Below are positions 37,362 through 47,525 of a stretch of DNA of 64,000 bases, piece after piece (position 1 is the first letter of the stretch; each line of letters starts with the position of its first letter). The position numbers and the translations under genes were made by a program. Source of the DNA: Spirochaetae bacterium HGW-Spirochaetae-4 (GTDB lineage: Bacteria; Spirochaetota; Spirochaetia; Sphaerochaetales; Sphaerochaetaceae); assembly GCA_002839335.1 (NCBI GenBank), contig PGXU01000003.1:1-64000 (forward strand), read 5' to 3'. Below the pieces are notes generated by a model. That model did no database searches and was not told where the DNA came from. It was given only the letters and a program-made list of their open reading frames with translations.

Positions 37362-38204
37362 TCAGACTCCTTCCTGTAGTTTTTCCAGTCGTGCCACCGT
37401 GGGCATGTCCACAACAGGATGAACAAGGATCGGAGTTACCGATATGAAGTTCTCACCCAAAAGGCGGTAGTCGGTCTCCATATCGGGGTGACGTAGCTCG
37501 GGGGGCACTTCCCCACGCAAGGACAACGTGACTTCCTCACCGATTCCAACACCATTCGCGTCGGTATCGGTATCGCCGTAGGCCAAGCCGATCTTAGTAG
37601 AGGATGCGTCGTATGAAGTCGCCCGCATGGTCGAACTGCGCTCGACCACATCGAAATATTCCAGTTGTCCAATCTTGCCGACCCGCCATTGGCCGGTGTT
37701 TGTAGGAGGTACATTTATATTCAACATGACATCCCGTGTACACAACGGGACAAATTCCTCGAGATGTTCCACAAGGAATGAAGCGGCTTCGATGAAGGGA
37801 AATTCGCCGGTCTGCCGATCGTTTCGCGCCGAAATGGCGATAGCTGGGATTCCCCGGAGGGCAGCTTCGCTCGCCGCTCCAACCGTTCCGCTATAGAGGA
37901 TGTCCGTACTTGCGTTGTAGCCGTGGTTGATACCGGACACAACGACATCGGGAGCAACCGGAAGAGCGCCACCGTTGAGGCCATACAGGATGCAATCGGC
38001 TGGAGTCCCGCTGCAATGGTAGTGTCGTGCATCGAACCGGATGAATCGAATCTTGCCTTTCAGGGTCATCGCATGCGACTGGGCACTCCGTTGGTCGGAG
38101 GGCGCACAAACCCAGACCTCGTGTCCGGCTTCGGCGAGCACAGTCTCCAACACGCTGATTCCCTCAGCTTGGTACCCATCGTCATTCGTCAATAGTATGA
38201 TCAT
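37362..38204 (-). CDS. surE: 5'-nucleotidase SurE
   Basis: MIILLTNDDGYQAEGISVLETVL, CAPSDQRSAQSHAMTL, CSGTPADCILYGL, VVSGINHGYNASTDILYSGTVGAA. Confidence 0.95.
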   Translation of the reverse strand: MIILLTNDDGYQAEGISVLETVLAEAGHEVWVCAPSDQRSAQSHAMTLKGKIRFIRFDARHYHCSGTPADCILYGLNGGALPVAPDVVVSGINHGYNASTDILYSGTVGAASEAALRGIPAIAISARNDRQTGEFPFIEAASFLVEHLEEFVPLCTRDVMLNINVPPTNTGQWRVGKIGQLEYFDVVERSSTMRATSYDASSTKIGLAYGDTDTDANGVGIGEEVTLSLRGEVPPELRHPDMETDYRLLGENFISVTPILVHPVVDMPTVARLEKLQEGV

Positions 38205-39361
38205 GCACGGTAAGAGTCTATCTTGAGTCCCCCAACAGGAGCATAGGAATTCCATGTGGGTCTAAAACCAAAGATATGCTCGTATTCCTCCATTCGAGCA
38301 GTATACTGTGCAAGCGATTCGTTGGAAAGCAACACCAGTATCGTACCACTTGAACCAGTGGTGATCATGGTTGCTCCAAGGCAGCCGTTTATCTCGGTGG
38401 CACGTTTCGTCAACCAGTCGATTTCCGGACAAGTCACTTCGAAAACATCCCGCAATCCTGCTTGCACCCTGCTTAGAACCTTACCATACATCACCATATC
38501 CTTTTGTGCAAGCAGACGTGCTCCCTCTTTCGCCAAGCGACTTTCTGAGAGCACATACAGGCAAATACGCTTTTCTTCCTCGGAAAGCATACCTACCGAT
38601 TCCTTGACTTCCTGGTCGGAAACATCCCGCAAAAGACCAGAGGGGAAGGCACTTCGCAGCCGTTCAAACGCAAGCTTGCTCTCCTTCCTTCTTATCACCA
38701 GTTCTTCACGTAGGGCATGGGGAGAAATGCGGCTTTCGACAATCATCGTCAGAATGGATTTGTCTGTCGTGTCGTAGGGAATCCTTTCGTAGGTGAGGTG
38801 GTGTACATCATAGAGGAGCAGGGAATCCGAACGGACCTGCATCATCGCAAGGAACATGACCAGACGGCAATTCTCGCCGGCAAACGAGGAGAGCGCGGAA
38901 TAACCGATTGCAGCACAATCCTCGACCTTCAATTCCGGAATACACAATTCGCGCAAGGCTATGGTCACGCCAAGGGCAATCGCCGAGTTGACCATTGCTC
39001 CTTCCTTGGCCAACAAATCGCCTGAGAACGTGATATTGAATCCTCCGGTCGAAAAACCGCGGGCATTGAGTATGGAGACCACACCCTTGATGAAATTGGC
39101 CCAACGATCTTCACGACGGAACTTGATATTTTGCAGATTGAAGCGTTTCCGATCCTTCATAGGTGCCATGAACAACCGAACACTCTGGTCTGGACGCGCC
39201 GAAATGGCAACCTCCAGAGAGACAGGAGCTGCGCCACAGAGCGTATAACCTTTGCAGTAGTCGGCGAATTCTCCCAGCAACGTATAGAGACCGGGAACCG
39301 TCACCACTACCTTCGGCTTTTCCTCATGTTCAAGTTGATGGAGCTCCGTTATCTGTTTCAT
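38201..39361 (-). CDS. Galactokinase-like GHMP kinase family protein, motifs degenerate
   Basis: PGLYTLLGEFADYCKGYTL, FSGDLLAKEGAMVNSAIALGVTIAL, CLGATMITTGSSGTILVLLSNES. Confidence 0.7.
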   Translation of the reverse strand: MKQITELHQLEHEEKPKVVVTVPGLYTLLGEFADYCKGYTLCGAAPVSLEVAISARPDQSVRLFMAPMKDRKRFNLQNIKFRREDRWANFIKGVVSILNARGFSTGGFNITFSGDLLAKEGAMVNSAIALGVTIALRELCIPELKVEDCAAIGYSALSSFAGENCRLVMFLAMMQVRSDSLLLYDVHHLTYERIPYDTTDKSILTMIVESRISPHALREELVIRRKESKLAFERLRSAFPSGLLRDVSDQEVKESVGMLSEEEKRICLYVLSESRLAKEGARLLAQKDMVMYGKVLSRVQAGLRDVFEVTCPEIDWLTKRATEINGCLGATMITTGSSGTILVLLSNESLAQYTARMEEYEHIFGFRPTWNSYAPVGGLKIDSYRA

Positions 39362-39407
39362 ATGTTCCTTTATGTCTCAATCTTAGGCCATCAACTTTAA
39401 GATTGCA

Positions 39408-39439
39408 ATAAAAAACCGCTTCGGTGAACGAAGCGGTTT
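39408..39439 (-). terminator. Rho-independent terminator downstream of rpmE
   Basis: Stem AAACCGCTTCG / CGAAGCGGTTT (39413-39423, 39429-39439), 5-nt loop, T-tract on the minus strand. Confidence 0.85.
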
Positions 39440-39465
39440 GCCGTACGACGCTGAGCAATCGATGC

Positions 39466-39672
39466 TTATTTGTCTGAAATACCGTACTTTTTCTTGAACC
39501 GTTCAACACGTCCGGTGGTATCGACCAACTTCTGGGTACCGGTGAAGAATGGGTGGCAAGCACTGCAAATTTCAATATCGAGGTTCTTGACAGTGGATTT
39601 TGTCTCGAACACATTCCCACATGCGCAGGTCACTTTTGTCAATTCATACTTGGGGTGGATTCCCTGTTTCAT
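39466..39672 (-). CDS. rpmE: 50S ribosomal protein L31 (Zn-binding type)
   Basis: [64 protein letters not shown]. Confidence 0.97.
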   Translation of the reverse strand: MKQGIHPKYELTKVTCACGNVFETKSTVKNLDIEICSACHPFFTGTQKLVDTTGRVERFKKKYGISDK

Positions 39673-39741
39673 TTCTATTCCTCCAATGTCTATACTGCTA
39701 CCTTCTGCTACGGTCAAGCCTTGACAGAAGGACGACTTCAA

Positions 39742-41577
39742 TTACATGGCTCCGCTATTCATGGAGCGTAAAAACGCTTCATTATTCTTTGTTTTCTTCA
39801 TTTTGTCAATGAGGAGCTCGGTCATCTCGATATCTTCCATCGGGTTGATCGCATTCCGAAGAGCCCAGATCTTCGCGGCCTCTTCCTGGGTAAGCAACAG
39901 GTCTTCCCTTCTGGTTCCCGATTTCTTGATGTTTATGGCCGGATACAACCGTCGTTCCGCCATTCTGCGGTCAAGGACGATTTCATTGTTTCCGGTACCT
40001 TTGAACTCTTCGAAAATGACTTCATCCATACGTGAGCCGGTTTCTATCAAGGCCGAAGCGATAATGGTGAGGCTACCACCATGCTCGATGTTCCGCGCCG
40101 CACCGAGGAACCGCTTGGGTTTGTGCAAGGCATTCGAATCGACACCACCGGAAAGGATCTTTCCCGAGGCGGGAACCGTCTGGTTGTACGCGCGGGCAAG
40201 TCGGGTGATATTGTCCAGAAGAATAACCACGTCCCGCTTGTGTTCCACAAGCCGTTTGGCTTTCTCAATCACCATCTCGGCAACCGAGACATGTCTTGAA
40301 GCCTGTTCATCGAACGTTGAGGCGATAACTTCGCCCTTGACTGTCCGCCGCATATCCGTAACTTCCTCCGGCCGTTCATCGATAAGCAGGACCATGAGGT
40401 AGACTTCCGGGTGATTCTCGGAGATCGCATTCGCAATCTTCTGCATGAGTATCGTTTTTCCCGCACGGGGTGGAGCGACAATCAGACTTCTCTGTCCCTT
40501 CCCGATCGGGCTGAACAGGTTGATGATCCTGGTCGAGATATCGCTCTCCTCCGTCTCCAGGTTCAATCTGGTGTCGGGGTACAGCGGGGTAAGCGAATCG
40601 AATCCGGCGCGGGCCCTCGCGACTTCCGGGGGATCGTGGTTTATCGATTGCACCTTGATCATGGCGAAGTAGCGTTCGGCATCCCGTGGAGGCCTGATCT
40701 GTCCCTCCACCGTGTCACCGGTCTTGAGACTGAGCATCTTGATCTGCGAGATCGACACGTATATGTCTTCGGGACCGCTGAGATAGTTGTTCTGTGGAGA
40801 ACGAAGGAATCCATAGCCGTCCGGAAGGACTTCCAATGCCCCGTAGGCCATGATCACACCACCTTTGAGTGCGTGGGCTTTCAGGATTTCAACAATCAGG
40901 TCCTGCCGTTTGAGGTCGAGTATCGTTTCCTGGGAAATATTGAAATCGGCAGCCTGTTGGCGCAATGCGGGCAAAGTCATGCTGGTAAGGTCGTTCACGA
41001 TCATGCGCGCGGCATTAGGATCCTCGACATAGATCTCGACTGGAATATCCTCGATTTGCGATCCGGAACGATTGTTCTGGCGGACCTGATAGTTGCCCTT
41101 CTGATGGTTCTGCTTCTGTCTGTTGTTCTGTTTGCCGTTCGGCTGGTGGTTTCTGCTTTGTTGGGGGCGATGCTGGACAGGATTTTGATGTGATGGATTT
41201 TGGGGGAAAGGCTGGGCCTGTTGTTGCGGATGCATGGAAACCGGTTGGTCGGATTGCCGTTCAGGGGCCGCCTGAACCGGAGCAACCTTTTCCTCGACAA
41301 CAGCTTCCGGCTGCTGCTTTCTAGGTGGCCGACCCCGTTTCTTCGATACCGGCTTGTGATTTGCCTCTCCAGGAGCTCCTGTCGCGACAGAATCGGCATT
41401 GCCGGTTGCTTCGGGCGATGAGTCGGCCGGTTTGACCTTTACCACCACCGGTCCCGAAGGATCGGAAGGGCGACGTTTCACTACACGTCTCGAGGACTTC
41501 TGTGGAACAGAACTCGACGAACCCTGCTCTTCTGCAGTCCCGAACAAATCGGGACCATTCTCATATTCTGATGTCAT
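39742..41577 (-). CDS. rho: Transcription termination factor Rho with long low-complexity N-terminal extension
   Basis: [102 protein letters not shown]. Confidence 0.96.
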   Translation of the reverse strand: MTSEYENGPDLFGTAEEQGSSSSVPQKSSRRVVKRRPSDPSGPVVVKVKPADSSPEATGNADSVATGAPGEANHKPVSKKRGRPPRKQQPEAVVEEKVAPVQAAPERQSDQPVSMHPQQQAQPFPQNPSHQNPVQHRPQQSRNHQPNGKQNNRQKQNHQKGNYQVRQNNRSGSQIEDIPVEIYVEDPNAARMIVNDLTSMTLPALRQQAADFNISQETILDLKRQDLIVEILKAHALKGGVIMAYGALEVLPDGYGFLRSPQNNYLSGPEDIYVSISQIKMLSLKTGDTVEGQIRPPRDAERYFAMIKVQSINHDPPEVARARAGFDSLTPLYPDTRLNLETEESDISTRIINLFSPIGKGQRSLIVAPPRAGKTILMQKIANAISENHPEVYLMVLLIDERPEEVTDMRRTVKGEVIASTFDEQASRHVSVAEMVIEKAKRLVEHKRDVVILLDNITRLARAYNQTVPASGKILSGGVDSNALHKPKRFLGAARNIEHGGSLTIIASALIETGSRMDEVIFEEFKGTGNNEIVLDRRMAERRLYPAINIKKSGTRREDLLLTQEEAAKIWALRNAINPMEDIEMTELLIDKMKKTKNNEAFLRSMNSGAM

Positions 41578-41700
41578 TGATAATCTCCAAAGAATCGAAT
41601 CCACACGGATGCGAACCTGATGTATTACGTATCTTGTTGTATTATTTCGCAGGAACTCTTTTTATTGATGGATAGGTAAAAGGCAATCCCGCGGGATACT

Positions 41701-42984
41701 CTAAATATATTGCCAGGTGTCCACGATGTCAAGCAAATCGGCCCCGTTTACATAAAAGTAGCCGAGTAATATAGCTGCAACAGCAGCTCTTCGACGCACA
41801 GAGGCTCTTCCATAGGACGAAAAATTCAAACGCACCGCCACCGGGGCAAACCGTTTCGATGCAAATCCAAGCCAAACTGTTCCAATCGGCTTCTCTTCGG
41901 TTCCTCCCGAAGGACCTGCGATTCCCGAAACGGAGAGGGTGAAATCGACGTCCGATTGCCGCAACAGATTCTCGGCCATTTCCAATACGGTGTCTCCGCT
42001 AACAGCTCCATGCACTGCCAATGTATCGGGTGAAACATTGAGAAAATGTTGCTTCGCCTCATTCGCGTACGACACAATCCCACCCCAAAACCAAGCCGAA
42101 CTACCTTCACGGTCAGTCATCAGCTTGCTGACCAGCCCGCCGGTACATGACTCCGCGGTTGCCATGGTCATGTGCTTTTCCTCAAGGTCCCGACTCAACA
42201 GGTCAACAGTCTCCACATCCCCACCGAACAGCAATCCTTGTCCGATGCGTCCGCTTATCCGTTTCGCCATCTCGTTTCTCGTCTCGGCAGAACCACCGTT
42301 CAAGTAGAGGCTGATGCGATGCTCCTGAGCCCTGGTTCCCCAAAGGATGGAGTCCAAGGCACATTCGCCACAGATATCCTCCAATTTGGATTCAGGAGTA
42401 AGGAAACAGGAGAATTCATCCCTCCCTACTCCCTCGTGACCGACGAATTGGGAGAGTTCGGGCAAGATCCGATTGTAGAACATCTCGTGCATTTCCACAG
42501 GCGGCCCCGGCATCGCATAACACAACACGGTATGGATCGAACCACCGACATCCACCGGGATCTCACCGGAGAAACCAGGTGCGGTCCCCTTCGGGTTCTC
42601 TATCACCTTGAAGCCTTGGGGAAAACACACTTGGCGTTGGTTCGCACCATGTATCCGTTCTCCAATGCGTGAGTACAGGTGGGCAAATGCCGCCTCGTCC
42701 TGTACCAAGGGAACTCCCGCCAATTCGGCCACCACGTTTCGTGTCATGTCGTCACTGGTCGGTCCAAGTCCGCCGGTGAGCATGACAACATCGGTTTCCT
42801 TGACACATTCGCGCAACAGTGGTCCGATGGATCCATCGTCGGGAACGATTATTACCCGATTCACATGGTACCCGAGGGTAGTCAGCTCCTTCGCCATGAG
42901 CTGGCCGTGCTTGTCGGATATGATTCCACGTGTAATTTCAGTTCCAATTATAAATAGTGAGACAGTAGCATATCCATTGGCCAT
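41701..42984 (-). CDS. cinA: CinA family protein (competence/damage-inducible)
   Basis: FIIGTEITRGIISDKHGQLMAKEL, MLTGGLGPTSDDMTRN, ATAESCTGGLVSKLMTD, VSGIAGPSGGTEEKPIGTVWLG. Confidence 0.93.
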   Translation of the reverse strand: MANGYATVSLFIIGTEITRGIISDKHGQLMAKELTTLGYHVNRVIIVPDDGSIGPLLRECVKETDVVMLTGGLGPTSDDMTRNVVAELAGVPLVQDEAAFAHLYSRIGERIHGANQRQVCFPQGFKVIENPKGTAPGFSGEIPVDVGGSIHTVLCYAMPGPPVEMHEMFYNRILPELSQFVGHEGVGRDEFSCFLTPESKLEDICGECALDSILWGTRAQEHRISLYLNGGSAETRNEMAKRISGRIGQGLLFGGDVETVDLLSRDLEEKHMTMATAESCTGGLVSKLMTDREGSSAWFWGGIVSYANEAKQHFLNVSPDTLAVHGAVSGDTVLEMAENLLRQSDVDFTLSVSGIAGPSGGTEEKPIGTVWLGFASKRFAPVAVRLNFSSYGRASVRRRAAVAAILLGYFYVNGADLLDIVDTWQYI

Positions 42985-42985
42985 G

Positions 42986-44626
42986 TTATCGATTCCTTTT
43001 CAGCCGGGAGATTCGCAAGATGAGACCAAAAGCCAGCAGTCCGATCGATGCATAGATTGCAATTTTCGCAAGAATATCGATGTTCCGGGTATAGAACGTA
43101 TCGTTGCCCTCGGTAAAGACCGGTACATCGTAGATATGCCATCCCCTGGTGAACGGTTCCATCGGGTCGACGATTTTCCCCGTTGGAAGAATCACCGCCG
43201 TCATTCCCGAATTGGTCCCACGAACAGTGGACTTCCTCGTCTCGACAGAGCGGAATATGGCCATTGCCAAATGTTGCATCTCGGCGGAAACGGCTCCGGA
43301 CCAACTGTCGTTCGTCATGTTTACGATAACGTCCGCCCCATTGCGTACGAAGCCCGCGGTCAAGTACCCGAATACATCCTCGAAACAGATGGGGGTTGAG
43401 AATTTCACACCCTCATCGGTTTCGAATACTACCGGATCGTAACCCTTTTCCCACCAATTGTAGTCGTTCGCCAGCAACAGGTTGTACAACCAGGGCATTT
43501 CCTTTTCATAGGGGAAGTGCTCGGTGAAGGGTACGAGATGTTGCTTCCTATAGGTCTTCTTTATCTCACCGCTTTCGAACATGATCACGGTGTTGTAGTC
43601 CTTGCGGTTCCAAGAGCCGTCGGGGTTCAATGGTGGCAGCTGTTCGTTGTCCAAAACTCCTTCCGGATTCCCGGTGAGCAATGGAACCGGGAGGGATTTT
43701 CCAAAGGCTACGAACTCATCGACCAATGCCGCGGTCGCTTCATCCGTCTTGTATGTGGTATGCCAATAGACCGATGGAACAAAAGCAGTCTCGGACCATA
43801 ACACCATGTCGGGATTGCCCTGCAATGCTTGCAGGCTCATGGTCCGGAGATTGTTGAAATTTCGTTTGTAGGTCTCATACCCGCCTTTCCAGGAATCGGC
43901 GCTATGCTGCACGGTGGCGACACGCCAGGTCAACTCGGGTTCCTCGGATTCCCATTTTGACAGGGTGATGAATCCGAAGGTGAAGACGAAAACCAGAATA
44001 GCCGCATATCCGACGACTGTCGGCATATTGGATCGCAAGAACGCGATGATCGGTTCTTTTTTCCCACCAAACTGATCGGCCACATATCGACCCAAGAATG
44101 CTTGGGGAAGCACCATGACGAATGTTATGCCCCATATTCCCGAGAATTCGGCAATCTGGACGAACGGCAGGAATTCATACACGGCATAGGCGATAGTCCC
44201 GTAGGGATATCCGGCGAACCACGACTGGCTCAAGTATGCATAGGCTACCCAGATAATGGTCTGGACAAGGAAGCTGTAGCGTTTGAACAAGCGGTCGGCA
44301 GCCTTCAAGGCTGGAAACAGCATCACCATTTCCCCGCCTTTGATTATGGGGACCAGCAGGATTGCAAGTGGATGGAAAGTGGTGAGCCAATAATTGAAAC
44401 AGGTGTAGAACGCAAACCCGAACAAGAAGCCATAAAAAGGAATGGCCTTCCAAGTTGTGTTGCGAATAATAGCAAACAGGGGAATCAGTGCAAAAAAGGC
44501 AATCGCACCAAAACCCCTATTCGATAAGAAACCTGGAAACGCAAAAGAGTAGACAACCGCAGTAGCAACTAGCAGTAGGATCTCGAGGCCATAGGTTCCA
44601 AAGCCTCTTTTACGATACAAATCCAC
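42986..44626 (-). CDS. lnt: Apolipoprotein N-acyltransferase
   Basis: Multi-TM N-term; nitrilase domain: DMVLWSETAFVPS, YRKQHLVPFTEHFPY, FSTPICFEDVFGYL, VNMTNDSWSG. Confidence 0.9.
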   Translation of the reverse strand: MDLYRKRGFGTYGLEILLLVATAVVYSFAFPGFLSNRGFGAIAFFALIPLFAIIRNTTWKAIPFYGFLFGFAFYTCFNYWLTTFHPLAILLVPIIKGGEMVMLFPALKAADRLFKRYSFLVQTIIWVAYAYLSQSWFAGYPYGTIAYAVYEFLPFVQIAEFSGIWGITFVMVLPQAFLGRYVADQFGGKKEPIIAFLRSNMPTVVGYAAILVFVFTFGFITLSKWESEEPELTWRVATVQHSADSWKGGYETYKRNFNNLRTMSLQALQGNPDMVLWSETAFVPSVYWHTTYKTDEATAALVDEFVAFGKSLPVPLLTGNPEGVLDNEQLPPLNPDGSWNRKDYNTVIMFESGEIKKTYRKQHLVPFTEHFPYEKEMPWLYNLLLANDYNWWEKGYDPVVFETDEGVKFSTPICFEDVFGYLTAGFVRNGADVIVNMTNDSWSGAVSAEMQHLAMAIFRSVETRKSTVRGTNSGMTAVILPTGKIVDPMEPFTRGWHIYDVPVFTEGNDTFYTRNIDILAKIAIYASIGLLAFGLILRISRLKRNR

Positions 44627-44635
44627 AGTCTTGTG

Positions 44636-44953
44636 TTACTTTTCGTTGTTATGTTGGCGAAGTTTCCAGACGAAGTCCTTCAATTCCTTGCCAGGTCTGA
44701 AAATTGCAACCCCGTGTGTATCGACCGCGACGAGTTCGCCGGTCTTGGGATTACGTGCCCGCTCTCGACCCTTGCGTGTCCGAACCTCGAAAGTTCCGAA
44801 TCCGCGAAGTTCGATTACCCGATCCTCTTCCAAGCCACGTTTGATCTCCTCAAAGAATTCATCAATGACACTATGTACGTCGGGTCGATTGAGACCGAGC
44901 TTAATCTGAATGTTTTCAATTATCTCAGCTTTGGTCAATTTATTGTTTGCCAT
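44636..44953 (-). CDS. HU/IHF family DNA-binding protein
   Basis: KLTKAEIIENIQIKLG...ELRGFGTFEVRTRKGRERARNPKTGE. Confidence 0.95.
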   Translation of the reverse strand: MANNKLTKAEIIENIQIKLGLNRPDVHSVIDEFFEEIKRGLEEDRVIELRGFGTFEVRTRKGRERARNPKTGELVAVDTHGVAIFRPGKELKDFVWKLRQHNNEK

Positions 44954-44991
44954 GAACCTACTCCTTATAGAATGAACAGATGACGATACAA

Positions 44992-45264
44992 CTACTCGGC
45001 CTTCTGCAAGGCGTTGTACTGTGCATGCAGTCGTGACTTCTTTCGTGAGACGGTATTGGCATGATAGACGCCCTTGCTTCCGGCAGTATCGATCAGCTTG
45101 ATGGCAAGATCGTACTTTTCTTTCACAAGATCGTTATCCTTGGCTTGTGCCGCAATCTGGAACTTCTTGACAGCAGTACGAACCGCACTCTTGGTCTCCC
45201 TGTTCCGTAGTCTTCTTTTCTCGTTCTGGCGCTCTCTTTTGGCAGCCGAGCTGGTGTTGAACAC
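44992..45264 (-). CDS. rpsT: 30S ribosomal protein S20
   Basis: SSAAKRERQNEKRRLRNRETKSAVRTAVKKF...AGSKGVYHANTVSRKKSRL. Confidence 0.96.
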   Translation of the reverse strand: MFNTSSAAKRERQNEKRRLRNRETKSAVRTAVKKFQIAAQAKDNDLVKEKYDLAIKLIDTAGSKGVYHANTVSRKKSRLHAQYNALQKAE

Positions 45265-45381
45265 GTAATACCTCCAAAGGTTTTCTCAATTATATAAGTT
45301 CAAGGGAATTAATTGTATCTCTGAACCAACGGATACACAAAATACCATACTCCGTAATATCGGTCAATACAATAGTTTGTA

Positions 45382-46566
45382 TCAGTTTGTAAGAAATTCG
45401 TCTAGATACTCACGGGTCACTTCCCAGCGAGAGTTCTCATCATTGTGATAAACAGCCGAAAAAGGAATCGTCAAATGCCTTCCGTCGGGACCGGTAAGGG
45501 AAATCTTGCGTGATAAAATATTTACTTCGGTGATTTTCATCAGTTCGTGCTGTATCTTCAACTTGCTTCCTTCCTGGGGCAGGTTCCGCTTTTCCTCAAA
45601 ATAGAAATCGTACTCATAGGAAAGGCAACACAACAATCTTCCACAAGGTCCAGAAATTTTTGTGGAATTTAGCGAAAGATTTTGTTCCTTGGCCATTTTT
45701 ATGGATACCGGGTTCAATTTGTCGGTAATGGCATGGCAACAAAAGTCTCTTCCACAGACAGCCAAGCCTCCCAAGACACGTGATTCGTCCCTGACACCGA
45801 TCTGTCGCAACTCGATGCGGATCCTGAATACAGCGACCAAATCCTTTACAAGATCACGGAAATCGACGCGGTTCGCCGCAGTGAAGAAGAAGATTATCTT
45901 GGCTTCGCCGAACAAATAATGGGCAGACACCAATTTCATATCCAATCCGTGGATCTGCACCTTTTCGCGACACAGGACAAGGGCCTCGCCCTCCATCTCG
46001 GTCAACTCACGGTACCTCGCGTAATCGTCCTTGCCGGCCAACCGATCGATCCAGTCGACATCTCCGGAAATCTTGACCGGAACATCGTCCTCCTTGTTCG
46101 CTTTGCCGGAGGAACAGCATCCCTCACATTGCGCACACGCATCATCCGGGGTCTCGTCGAAATCGAGTCCTGCCGCAACATACGGAGGTACCACGACAGG
46201 ATCCTGCGCCGCATCCGAAGAAGCGGAGACTTCAGGTTCACCGGAAGCGACAAGATCCTCGTCGACCCCATATACTTCGTCGATCGCCTCGCCATGGAGA
46301 CAAGCTCCCTGGCATTCGGTCGAGCCGGGCTCGTAGCCCTTCATCGCCATCGCCGAACCGACGACCATGCCATAATCGAGTCCATAACGGGAGGGTGCGA
46401 TGACATGGACTCCACGCGCAAGAGGTTTCTCGGAGGCACATACAGACAATTCATTTGAAGATGGATTCTTCACCAAATATATATATCCATATTCCGGCCG
46501 CTGGGTCGGCTTCTTCGCTTGAGCCTCCCCGTCATGTGCAGAATGGAAATTTCTATCTTTTTTCAT
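45382..46566 (-). CDS. PSP1 domain protein (YaaT/RicT-like) with internal acidic/Cys-rich insertion
   Basis: GGLAVCGRDFCCHAITDKLNPVSIKMAKEQNLSLNSTKISGPCGRLLCCLSYE; inserted DDACAQCEGCCSSGKANKEDD. Confidence 0.85.
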   Translation of the reverse strand: MKKDRNFHSAHDGEAQAKKPTQRPEYGYIYLVKNPSSNELSVCASEKPLARGVHVIAPSRYGLDYGMVVGSAMAMKGYEPGSTECQGACLHGEAIDEVYGVDEDLVASGEPEVSASSDAAQDPVVVPPYVAAGLDFDETPDDACAQCEGCCSSGKANKEDDVPVKISGDVDWIDRLAGKDDYARYRELTEMEGEALVLCREKVQIHGLDMKLVSAHYLFGEAKIIFFFTAANRVDFRDLVKDLVAVFRIRIELRQIGVRDESRVLGGLAVCGRDFCCHAITDKLNPVSIKMAKEQNLSLNSTKISGPCGRLLCCLSYEYDFYFEEKRNLPQEGSKLKIQHELMKITEVNILSRKISLTGPDGRHLTIPFSAVYHNDENSRWEVTREYLDEFLTN

Positions 46567-46740
46567 CAACATCCTTATTTGCTTAAGCTGAAAAGCATTA
46601 GATTCTCTCAAGCATATCCTAAGCTACCATGTTGGAACGAAATTGTCAAACACAAATCTGCCTTGACGACCACAATGGTTCATGGTATCTTCTTGATAAG
46701 TCCCGTAAAGACATATTTCTTATCAACATCAGGAAAAACC

Positions 46741-47520
46741 ATGCAATTATTTGATACTCACGCCCATATCGGCCTGATACATGAAGACCAGATGGAGCAA
46801 TTGCTCATCATACAACTCGCCAAGCGGAAGTCGGTTTCCCATATCGTCAGTATCTGCAATAGCCTCCACGACTTCGAGCAGGTATACGAGAATCTGAAGA
46901 CCGCCACAGGTGTATACCATGCGGTGGGAGTTTCTCCGTCGGAAGTAGCGAACCCCGGAGTAAATTGGGAACACAGGCTGCAGGCCTTTGCGAAACTGGA
47001 CCGTGTAATCGCCATTGGCGAGATCGGGCTAGACTATTATCGTAATTTCGGAGACAAGAACTCCCAAGTGGAGCTTTTCATCAGACAGCTGGACATAGCC
47101 AGGAGTCTTCAATTGCCCGCGATCATCCACAACCGTGAAGCTGGCCGCGACCTGCTCGATATATTGAAGACCAGGATCGGAGAAAAGGGCGGAATATTCC
47201 ACTGCTATTCCGAGGATTGGCTCTACGCCATGGAAGCTTTGGAATTGCCCATGTATTTCTCGTTCGCCGGAAACATCACGTATAAGAACGTCCGCCATCT
47301 GCACGAAACCATAGCAAATCTTCCCATGGATAGGATTCTCATCGAATCGGAAAGTCCTTTCATGGTTCCTTCAAACTACAAGGGGAAACGGAACAAGCCC
47401 GCATATTTGGTCGAGACTGCACAAGCGATTGCGGATATCAAACGAATGTCGTTGGAAGATACCGCACAGGCGTTGTACGAAAATAGCCTCAGGGCCTTCC
47501 ACTTGCCGGAGAACGCATAG
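46741..47520 (+). CDS. tatD: TatD family metal-dependent hydrolase
   Basis: MQLFDTHAHIG, VGVSPSEVA, IAIGEIGLDYYRNFGDK, LPAIIHNREAGRDLL, GIFHCYSED, LIESESPFMVP. Confidence 0.92.
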   Translation: MQLFDTHAHIGLIHEDQMEQLLIIQLAKRKSVSHIVSICNSLHDFEQVYENLKTATGVYHAVGVSPSEVANPGVNWEHRLQAFAKLDRVIAIGEIGLDYYRNFGDKNSQVELFIRQLDIARSLQLPAIIHNREAGRDLLDILKTRIGEKGGIFHCYSEDWLYAMEALELPMYFSFAGNITYKNVRHLHETIANLPMDRILIESESPFMVPSNYKGKRNKPAYLVETAQAIADIKRMSLEDTAQALYENSLRAFHLPENA

Positions 47521-47525
47521 TACGT

